Positions 16,622 to 23,480 of a stretch of DNA of 64,000 bases are shown piece after piece. Positions within the stretch are counted from its first letter, which is position 1, and each line of letters begins with the position of its first letter. Made by a program: the position numbers and the translations under genes. The DNA comes from Halomontanus rarus (GTDB taxonomy: Archaea; Halobacteriota; Halobacteria; Halobacteriales; Natrialbaceae), in contig NZ_CP071597.1 in the NCBI RefSeq assembly GCF_017357405.1, forward strand, positions 1,116,001 to 1,180,000, read 5' to 3'. The notes under the pieces were generated by a model. The model worked only from the letters and a program-made list of their open reading frames with translations. It searched no databases and had not been told where the DNA came from.

Positions 16622-18519
16622 GGGTCGGACTCGGATTCGGATTCGGACTCGGACTCGGACTCGGACTCGAACGGGTTCGCGTCTGTGCTTGTGCCTGTCT
16701 CCGTCTTGATTTCCGTCCGTGTCCGATCCCCGTTCGACCCCGAGCCACCCGCGTCGCCGACGTCTCGACTGTCGTCGTTTTCGCTCTCGCTCTCACTCTC
16801 ACTCTCGCCGATCATCTCGAGCACCGCCGCCCCGTCCGCGTAGTACTCGTTGACCAGCGCGGTGAACCGCCGGTAGTCGTCGATCCCCCGATCCCGGACG
16901 TACTCGAGGAACGTCCGCCGGTTCTCGAGTTCGGTGAGCAACTCGTCTTGGCTCCAGCCGCGTTCGTCGCGAATCTCCTGGAGGACGTGGCTCCCGGTCT
17001 TCTCGAACGTATCGGTGCCGGAGTCCCACTCGTAGGCCGTCGAGTAGTCGAGTTCGCCCGTTCGGCTGTCGATCCCCTCGATCTCGGCGATGACCTGATT
17101 GCGGCGGACGCGTTCGTCGTCGAGGCGGGTCAGCGTCTGGACCGAGAGGATGTCGAGGCTCTGGACCATCGACCGCGAGACGTTGATCGGCTCGTTCTCG
17201 AGGCGATTGATCGCCGTCTGCACCGAGTCGGCGTGCATCGTCGAGTAGGTGGTGTGGCCGGTGTTCATCGCCTGGAACAGCGTCATCGCCTCCTCGCCGC
17301 GGACCTCGCCGACGACGATGTACTCGGGACGATGGCGCAGCGCCGAGCGGAGGAGATCGTACATCGAGACGTCCGTTCCCTCGTGGACGCGCTCTCGAGT
17401 GACCGAGGAGAGCCAGTTGTCGTGGTACAGCTGGAGTTCGCGCGTGTCCTCGATGGTCAGCACCTTCGACCGCGGCGGGATGAACATCGAGATAGCGTTC
17501 ATGCTGGTGGTCTTGCCCGAGGCTGTACCGCCCGCGAAGACGAGGCTCTTGTTGTGCTCGATCGCCAGCCAGAGGGAGGCCAACTGGTCGACGTTGAAGG
17601 TCCCGTAGTTCAGCAGATCTACCGGTGTGAACGGGTCGTCGGCGTACTTCCGGACGGTGAAGGCCGAGCCCCGGGGCGTGACCTCCTCGCCGAGGGCGAG
17701 TTCGGCGCGCGAGCCGTCGGGCAGCGTCGTCTCGACCATCGGGTCGCCGATGGAGATATGACGCCCGGAGTGCTGGGCCAGTCGAACGACGAAACGATCG
17801 AGATCCGACTTCGCGAACGAGACGTTCGTCTGGATGTCGGTATAGGTGTCGTGATAGACGAAAATCGGGAGGTCGTAGCCGTCACAGGAGATGTCCTCGA
17901 CGTGAGGGTCGTGCATGACCGGCTCGAGGCGTCCGTAGCCCCGAAAATCCCGGTGGACGTAGTACAACAGCCGGTAGAACGTCGGCATATCGACCTCGGC
18001 GCCGTAGCGCTCGAGGTGCTCGTGAATCGTCTCGACCAGCAACGTTTCGACGTCGTCGGTGGTGTGGTCCCGGTACAACAGCGGATCGCGAACGTCGGCG
18101 AACAGCGTCTCGAGGAGAACCTGTTCGTCCTCGCGGAGCGCGGGTTCGACGGTGTGGTACTCGTGGCGGTGGCGCTCGGGATCGTACGCGATCGTGATGT
18201 AGGAAAACGGCGCGTCGACCCAGTAGCGGTCGACTTCTTCGAGGTCGTCGAACGCGGATTCCTCGTCGGAAGCGAATAGGGTCCCGTGAGCGGACGGATC
18301 GTAGTTCTCGAGGTCGATCTGTGAACCCGAGAGGAGATCGATCACGCGCCCAGCGATCCGTTCGACGCGCTCGAGAGTCGTTTCGGTGGCGTCGTCGCGT
18401 CGATCGGACGCGTTTTCGGTGCGTTCACCGCCGCTGTCGTCGTCGGGTTCGCTCGAGTCGTCGTGCTCGTCAGTCGCGTCGTCGTTCTGTCCACGGGTCG
18501 ACTCGTTATGGGATGCCAT
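16618..18519 (-). CDS. Type IV pilus/secretion ATPase, PilB/TadA/VirB11-like
   Basis: 633 residues from MASHNESTRGQNDDATDEHD. ATPase core: Walker A VFAGGTASGKTTSMNAISMF, Asp box VLTIEDTRELQLYHDNW, Walker B region PEYIVVGEVRGEEAMTLF, His box NTGHTTYSTMHADS. The N-terminus is an acidic disordered stretch, and the C-terminal tail is Glu-Ser repeats. The frame opens 19 codons earlier (18576), but the nearest TATA-like element (18584-18592) lies too close to that start, favouring 18519. Coupled to the PilC gene by ATGA; together they form a pilus motor-platform pair. Confidence 0.88.
   Translation of the reverse strand: MASHNESTRGQNDDATDEHDDSSEPDDDSGGERTENASDRRDDATETTLERVERIAGRVIDLLSGSQIDLENYDPSAHGTLFASDEESAFDDLEEVDRYWVDAPFSYITIAYDPERHRHEYHTVEPALREDEQVLLETLFADVRDPLLYRDHTTDDVETLLVETIHEHLERYGAEVDMPTFYRLLYYVHRDFRGYGRLEPVMHDPHVEDISCDGYDLPIFVYHDTYTDIQTNVSFAKSDLDRFVVRLAQHSGRHISIGDPMVETTLPDGSRAELALGEEVTPRGSAFTVRKYADDPFTPVDLLNYGTFNVDQLASLWLAIEHNKSLVFAGGTASGKTTSMNAISMFIPPRSKVLTIEDTRELQLYHDNWLSSVTRERVHEGTDVSMYDLLRSALRHRPEYIVVGEVRGEEAMTLFQAMNTGHTTYSTMHADSVQTAINRLENEPINVSRSMVQSLDILSVQTLTRLDDERVRRNQVIAEIEGIDSRTGELDYSTAYEWDSGTDTFEKTGSHVLQEIRDERGWSQDELLTELENRRTFLEYVRDRGIDDYRRFTALVNEYYADGAAVLEMIGESESESESENDDSRDVGDAGGSGSNGDRTRTEIKTETGTSTDANPFESESESESESESESDP
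16627..16668. repeat. Seven tandem hexamers encoding the Glu-Ser tail of the PilB-like ATPase
   Basis: Seven copies of GGACTC or GGATTC (plus strand), coding (Glu-Ser)x7 just before the Asp-Pro-stop of the ATPase and next to the PilC start. Loss or gain of units would keep both frames. A second, shorter Glu-Ser tract lies near 16782-16805. Confidence 0.85.
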
Positions 18520-18583
18520 CGGTGGGAACTCGTCCGTGAATGCCGGTGACGGAACGTATCTGACAGGTATCGGCACCGGACCG

Positions 18584-18592
18584 TCTTAAATC
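18584..18592 (-). promoter_or_regulatory. TATA-like element upstream of pilB
   Basis: Minus-strand GATTTAAGA, about 69 bp before ATG 18519 and only 12 bp before the alternative start at 18576. If used, the mRNA begins downstream of 18576, which is why the shorter protein was chosen. Confidence 0.35.
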
Positions 18593-18759
18593 AGATGGCC
18601 GAAACGGCCAGGAGGGCGTGCGACCAGTCCGATCGTCGATCACCGTCACCTCGATCGGACTGTAACGAATAGTGATAGGTCTGTCCGATCGGGGGACGGT
18701 TCCGCGACTTCCTCGGGCGTTACGTTCATACCGCGCGAGTCCCAAGTAAGAGGTACGTA

Positions 18760-19227
18760 ATGAGGCGCGAGCACTTCACGCTAGACGTCAGCAACATCGA
18801 CTGGGTCGACACCGACGACGAAGCCAGAAAGCCGTCGGTAGCCATCGACTTTACCGGCCCGGCGACAATGCTTCGCGAGCGCCTTACTGGCCCGGACGGG
18901 GAAGTCCTCGAGGCCGGCGAAACGGACGCTTCGCTCCGACTGCAGGGTTCGCTCGGGGAAGATACCACAGGTGTGGTCAGCGTCACGAACCGAATCACCG
19001 GGGACTTCATTCTCGAACTCAACGAGGACGCCGACGACGTGTTGAAGTTCATCCGCGCCGCTCGAGGCTACGGCGAGAGGTCGACCGACGACGGTCGATA
19101 CGAAGTGACGATCTCGCTGGACGGCGAGGAGTTCGTCACCTACGACAAGCAGACGTTCCTCGTCTACGACGACGAGGGGAACCTCCTGCGCCAGCACAGT
19201 CTAATCCCGAGCGGCGTCGAACTCTGA
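18760..19227 (+). CDS. DUF5793 family protein
   Basis: 155 residues starting MRREHFTLDVSNIDWVDTDD, the family's recognisable opening, with FTGPATMLRERLTGPDG and a C-terminal YDDEGNLLRQHSLIPSGVEL. Conserved and single-copy in haloarchaea as far as I recall; predicted beta-rich, strongly acidic, cytoplasmic. No function is known. Divergent from the pilus genes and followed by an independently promoted ABC gene. Confidence 0.82.
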   Translation: MRREHFTLDVSNIDWVDTDDEARKPSVAIDFTGPATMLRERLTGPDGEVLEAGETDASLRLQGSLGEDTTGVVSVTNRITGDFILELNEDADDVLKFIRAARGYGERSTDDGRYEVTISLDGEEFVTYDKQTFLVYDDEGNLLRQHSLIPSGVEL

Positions 19228-19292
19228 GTCCGAACCGACGCCCGGGCGCTCTCGCTCTCGCTCGCGAATTCGAAACCGGCAGCTATAAGTTA

Positions 19293-19308
19293 TTTAGGCA
19301 CACCTAAA
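19293..19308 (+). promoter_or_regulatory. Iron-box-like palindrome (DtxR/Idr-type operator)
   Basis: Perfect TTTAGG-CACA-CCTAAA inverted repeat. It follows a TATA-like CTATAAG (19283-19289) and ends 33 bp before the ATG at 19342, so it covers the expected transcription start, where a repressor would act. The half-site TTAGG/CCTAA matches DtxR-family iron-regulator operators (bacterial DtxR/IdeR, haloarchaeal Idr1/Idr2/SirR) as known from literature. The regulator itself is not in this window. Confidence 0.65.
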
Positions 19309-19341
19309 ACAAGTAGACTGCTGTACGCACGGGGATCGAAG

Positions 19342-20475
19342 ATGTCGAAGGGCGAACTTCTCACCACGACGGCCGACGAGACGGGTCGGGAGCCGACGCG
19401 TTCCGACATCGTCCTCGAACTCGAGGACGTCGCGAAACACTACGGGAGCGAACGCGTCATTCCGGAGCTCTCGCTGTCGGTGCGCGACGGCGAGATTCTC
19501 ACGCTCCTCGGTCCCTCCGGCTGTGGTAAGACCACGACGCTCAGACTCATCGCCGGCCTCGAGCGACCCGACGAGGGCGAAATCAACTTGAACGGTGCCT
19601 CCGTCGCCGGGAACGGAAATTTCGTCCCACCGGAACGACGCGGCGTCGGCGTCGTCTTTCAGGAGTTCGCACTCTTTCCGCACCTGACCGCGAGCGAGAA
19701 CGTGGCCTTCGGCCTCCGCGAGTGGTCCGACGACGAACGTCAGGCCCGCGTCGACGAGATGCTCGAGCTCGTCGGGCTCGCGGCCCACGCCGACGACTAT
19801 CCGGACGAACTCTCAGGCGGCCAGCAACAGCGGGTCGCGCTGGCCCGGTCGCTCGCGCCCGAACCGGAGATGTTGTTGCTCGACGAGCCGTTCTCGAACC
19901 TCGACGTCGACCTCCGGGTGGAGATGCGCGAGGAAGTCCGGCGGATCATCAAAGAGACCGGCGTCACCGCCGTCTCCGTCACCCACGACCAGGAGGAAGC
20001 GCTCTCGATCTCCGACCGCGTCGCGGTGATGAACGGCGGCGACATCGAACAGATCGACGCCCCCGAGTACGTCTTTCAGCAACCCGAGTCGCGATTCGTC
20101 GCGGGCTTTCTCGGACACGCGAGTTTCCTCTCCGGGCGAGTCCACGGCGATCACGTCGGTACCGCGCTCGGTCGCGTCCTTCGCGACGACGTCAACGGAC
20201 TCGCCGAGGAGTACGACGGGACCCGGATCGACCTCCTCGTTCGCCCCGACGACGTCACCGCCTACCCGGCGACCGGCGCGGAGACCGACGGCACGGTCGT
20301 CTACCGCCGGTATCTCGGCCCGACGGTCCTCTACCGCGTCGAACTCGACGACGGCGACGTCATCGAGTGTATGCACAACCACTCAGATCGAATCGACCTC
20401 GACGAACGCGTCGCCGTTCGGGTGACCGCCGACCACGAACTCGCGTGGTTCCCCGCCGAACAGCGCGGTTCGTAG
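19342..20475 (+). CDS. ABC transporter ATP-binding protein, Fe(III)/FbpC-PotA type
   Basis: 377 residues. Walker A LLGPSGCGKTTTLRLIAGLE, Q-loop VVFQEFALFPHLTASENVAF, signature LSGGQQQRVALARSLAPEP, Walker B MLLLDEPFSNLDVDLR, H-loop SVTHDQEEALSISDRVAVMN, then a C-terminal TOBE domain (about 260-370). The FALFPHLT and FSNLDVDLR phrasing is typical of FbpC/PotA/sulfate-type importers. The iron-box-like operator just upstream points to ferric iron uptake. No permease or binding protein lies next to it; it stands alone between DUF5793 and an unrelated lipoprotein. Confidence 0.87.
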   Translation: MSKGELLTTTADETGREPTRSDIVLELEDVAKHYGSERVIPELSLSVRDGEILTLLGPSGCGKTTTLRLIAGLERPDEGEINLNGASVAGNGNFVPPERRGVGVVFQEFALFPHLTASENVAFGLREWSDDERQARVDEMLELVGLAAHADDYPDELSGGQQQRVALARSLAPEPEMLLLDEPFSNLDVDLRVEMREEVRRIIKETGVTAVSVTHDQEEALSISDRVAVMNGGDIEQIDAPEYVFQQPESRFVAGFLGHASFLSGRVHGDHVGTALGRVLRDDVNGLAEEYDGTRIDLLVRPDDVTAYPATGAETDGTVVYRRYLGPTVLYRVELDDGDVIECMHNHSDRIDLDERVAVRVTADHELAWFPAEQRGS

Positions 20476-20599
20476 CGACCGGAACGCTCATCCGGCGGAC
20501 TCGCACGCGACGGGTTCTCTCGGTCCCAGCACATCTCAGTCTCGATTTCGCAGCACGTCTCAGCTCTCGGCTCGAAGAACCGATTGGAATCCCGATACG

Positions 20600-20605
20600 T
20601 TTATC
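20600..20605 (+). promoter_or_regulatory. TATA element of the Hvo_1808-family gene
   Basis: TTTATC centred 27 bp upstream of ATG 20630, the geometry of a leaderless haloarchaeal promoter. Confidence 0.5.
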
Positions 20606-20629
20606 GGCCTTCCGTCTCGAGCATCGTCC

Positions 20630-22105
20630 ATGAACCGATCGGTGCCCGCAGCCGCGCCGACGCTGGTCCTCGTCCTCGCGGTCGCCGCCGTCCTCGTCCT
20701 CGCCGGGTGTGCGGCCCCGATCGCGGACTCGAGCCCGACACCGAACGCCGGTACCGGTGACGGAGAGAGCGCCGATGCCGGCCTCGACGTCCGGACCGGC
20801 TCGCTCCCGATCGACGGCAACGAGACGCTCGATCGAACCGCGGCGATGCTCGGCGTCCCCATCGACCCGCCGGTGGTCCACGTCGACGACTCGTCGGCGG
20901 GGGGCGCGAGCGGGGTTCGGGACCCTTCGAGTTTCGACGCACTCGTCGGGATGCCGTTCCCCGACGGGAACGACGTCGGCGACGAACTCACGGTCGGCGG
21001 TGCGGCGAGCCCGTTCGCCGCCGTCTACGTCGCTCCCGCCGACGACTCCTCCGCGGCCGAAATCGAGCAGGTGCTGGCCCACGAACTCGTTCACGTCGCC
21101 CAGTTTCAACACCGCGCTCCCCAGGAGGTGCGTGCCGGCATTCCCGAGGCCCATCGAACGACCAGGGACGCCGAACTCGTCGTCACGAGCATGACAGAGG
21201 GGGGTGCCGTCTACGGCTCGTCGGCCTACACCGAGCGCTACGACCTCCCTATCGATCCCGAAAGCGAGATCCTCGAGCGACTCTACCCGAACGCGTCGGT
21301 CGGGACGAAACTGGTGTGGGGCCCCTATCACTACGGCGCTCAGTACATCGATTCGGTCGCGACCGATCCGGAGTCCCACTGGGCGGTCTACGAGGAACCC
21401 CCGGCGACGATGCGGCAAGTGCTCCACGGCGAGTCCGGAGGCGGAACTGGAACCGGAACCGGAGCGCTCGAGCCGTTCGAGGCGACGCTCGCGTCCGACG
21501 GCAGCTACGACGCCGGCGACTGGAATCGGGCTCGAAGCGAGACGATGGGCGAGTTCGTCGTTCGACTCGTCCTCGAGACGGAACTCACAGCCGAGACGAG
21601 CGCCGACGCCGCGAGCGGGTGGGTCTACGACCGCCAGCTTCGGGTCGCGAACGCCGACGAATCCCTCGACGGCCACGCCTGGTCGGTTCGATTCGAGGAC
21701 GCAGCGAACGCGTCCACGTACGCGAGTGCGCTGACCTCGTATCTGGACGCGCGGGCCGACTCGAGCGAGAGAGCGGGGAACGCTTCGACGACAACGACCT
21801 CGAGCGGCGTGGTCAACGCGACGTGGTACACGGACGACTACGCGTTCGCGGTCGCAGCACCGGACGAACGGACGGTGACGCTGTTGGGCGGTCCCGAGGC
21901 CTTTGTCGAAGCCGCCTCGGTAGACGTGACGGCGGACGCGGACGTCAGTCTCTCCGTGAGCGACGCTCGAGACGAGAACGCGACGGCGACGACCCGATCG
22001 GTCGCGGCTCCCGACCTCGACCCCGGCCCCGACCCCGTGGTCGGTGCGATCGCCGCTCAGACGCCGACGAACGGGATGGTGGCTCCGGAGCGCGGGTCTC
22101 GGTGA
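20630..22105 (+). CDS. Hvo_1808-family surface lipoprotein with HExxH motif
   Basis: 491 residues. A signal sequence ends in the lipobox LAGC (Cys at about residue 25), so the mature protein is probably lipid-anchored outside the cell. A Thr/Asp/Gly-rich linker follows. LAHELVHVAQFQHRAP (about residue 150) contains HExxH, the zinc-binding motif of metallopeptidases, followed about 30 residues later by TSMTEGGAVYGSSAY, whose Glu could be the third ligand. The second half has repeated alpha-beta segments. Haloarchaeal homologues are annotated only as Hvo_1808 family surface proteins; peptidase activity is my inference. Confidence 0.82.
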   Translation: MNRSVPAAAPTLVLVLAVAAVLVLAGCAAPIADSSPTPNAGTGDGESADAGLDVRTGSLPIDGNETLDRTAAMLGVPIDPPVVHVDDSSAGGASGVRDPSSFDALVGMPFPDGNDVGDELTVGGAASPFAAVYVAPADDSSAAEIEQVLAHELVHVAQFQHRAPQEVRAGIPEAHRTTRDAELVVTSMTEGGAVYGSSAYTERYDLPIDPESEILERLYPNASVGTKLVWGPYHYGAQYIDSVATDPESHWAVYEEPPATMRQVLHGESGGGTGTGTGALEPFEATLASDGSYDAGDWNRARSETMGEFVVRLVLETELTAETSADAASGWVYDRQLRVANADESLDGHAWSVRFEDAANASTYASALTSYLDARADSSERAGNASTTTTSSGVVNATWYTDDYAFAVAAPDERTVTLLGGPEAFVEAASVDVTADADVSLSVSDARDENATATTRSVAAPDLDPGPDPVVGAIAAQTPTNGMVAPERGSR

Positions 22106-22296
22106 TCCTGAAAACGGCACCGTCGATCGACTTTCGGACGCCACGTCTCGAGTTCACGTCGGTTTCGAGTGCGGATCAGTTCGAGGGCCGATCGAGAGGG
22201 GATCGACGGTCGACAGTCCCCCGCTTTCGCTCCGGAAGGTGACGTTGTGCCCGTGTGTCCCGTACTTTGATAGCTCGTCGGCGACCAGCTACTGGT

Positions 22297-22938
22297 ATGG
22301 CCGATACGCGTCGCATCGCGGCCGGGTTCGGAATCGCGACACCCGTCGTGACCCTCGGTGCAATACTGCTGGCGACGCTCGTCGCTCCACCGGAGACGTT
22401 CACCTGGTCCCATCGGGCCCTGTCGGATATGGGCCGCCCCGACGCCGGCACCTTCTGGCTGTTCAACGGCGGCCTCGTCGCCGGCGGCCTCCTCGGGCCC
22501 CCGTTCGTCTGGCGGCTCTGGATCGCCGCTCGGAACACGCTCGAGCGCGCCGGCACCGTCTGCTACGGTCTCGCGATCTGCGGCATGTTCTCCGTCGGAA
22601 TCTTCTTCCTCGAGCACACCGCGTGGTACCTCGAGACGGAGTTACACGGACCGGCGGCGCTCCTGTTTTTCGGACTGGCACCGGTTTCGAACTGGGTTCT
22701 GGGGGCGGGGGCCGTCCGCGCCGGCGACCGGGAGTGGGGACTGTTCACGGTCGGGGTCGGGATCGCGCACGTGCTCGTCTGGGCGAGTTGGATCCTGTAC
22801 GTGACGACGGTCGCGACGCGACCGATGGCGTGGTTCGCGGTTCCGGAGATGGGTGCGGCCGCGTTGTTCGGCGGCTGGACGGTGCTGGCCGCGCGTCGGT
22901 TTTTGGTCCCGTTTCCGTCCCCGTTCAGCGTCTCGTGA
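22297..22938 (+). CDS. DUF998 family membrane protein
   Basis: 213 residues from MADTRRIAAGFGIATPVVTL; an in-frame GTG 14 codons earlier gives a basic extension and is not favoured. Six hydrophobic helices. The WSHRALSDMGRPDAGTFWLF segment after the first helix and the middle helix GLAICGMFSVGIFFLEH are typical of DUF998 proteins, common membrane proteins in archaea and bacteria with no established substrate. Confidence 0.8.
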   Translation: MADTRRIAAGFGIATPVVTLGAILLATLVAPPETFTWSHRALSDMGRPDAGTFWLFNGGLVAGGLLGPPFVWRLWIAARNTLERAGTVCYGLAICGMFSVGIFFLEHTAWYLETELHGPAALLFFGLAPVSNWVLGAGAVRAGDREWGLFTVGVGIAHVLVWASWILYVTTVATRPMAWFAVPEMGAAALFGGWTVLAARRFLVPFPSPFSVS

Positions 22939-23019
22939 CCGCCCTCCCTCGAGACCGGTTCGGACCGAGTCGTCGAACCGACCGTTCGACCCGCGAACGT
23001 TGGCATCTCCCGCCACACA

Positions 23020-23030
23020 AACCTTAACTT
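23020..23030 (+). promoter_or_regulatory. TATA-like element of the UPF0058 gene
   Basis: AACCTTAACTT centred about 27 bp before ATG 23053. It also overlaps the earlier in-frame start at 23029, which rules that start out if this promoter is used. Confidence 0.45.
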
Positions 23031-23052
23031 GGAACCGTTCATAGACGGGACC

Positions 23053-23331
23053 ATGCACAAGGACGAGCTTCTGCGGCTCCACGAGGAACTCGTAGTGATC
23101 ATGGAGTACTTCAGTGATCGCGAAGAGGTCGACGAGACCCTGTTCGATCCCTACCGCCAACTGGACGTCGACCCCTCACACGTCCACAAATCCAAGAGCG
23201 AACACAAACACGCCGTCTTCGTCCTCGGGAACGCACTCGCGAGCGCGATGAGCGAGGACGAGTTCTCGAGTGCGGGCCGGATCGGCAAGCGAATGCAGGA
23301 ACTCGCGGACGACGCCGAGTCGAAGATTTAA
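23053..23331 (+). CDS. UPF0058 family protein
   Basis: 92 residues starting MHKDELLRLHEELVVIMEYF. The rest of the UPF0058 pattern follows: a short linker, SHVHKSKSEHKHAVFVLGNA, and SSAGRIGKRMQELADDAESK. Predicted all-alpha and cytoplasmic, conserved across haloarchaea and some methanogens, function unknown. The leaderless-type promoter fixes the start. Confidence 0.85.
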   Translation: MHKDELLRLHEELVVIMEYFSDREEVDETLFDPYRQLDVDPSHVHKSKSEHKHAVFVLGNALASAMSEDEFSSAGRIGKRMQELADDAESKI

Positions 23332-23480
23332 CTGTAAATTAAATAGGCGTTGACTCCCTTTGCTCGCGGAGCGACCGGCGGCAGTCGCCGAGTGCGGCGG
23401 GTTCGTTTACCGATATTCTTGTGATATAGTAGTAACAGTCTAGGCGAAACGTATTTGGTGCGGTTCCCGCTTGTTGGAGT

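Noticed and set aside
15197..16843. Long plus-strand frame opposite the PilC-like gene
   Set aside because: It is antisense to a full-length T2SSF protein, is Arg-rich and has no domain; a GC-content shadow.
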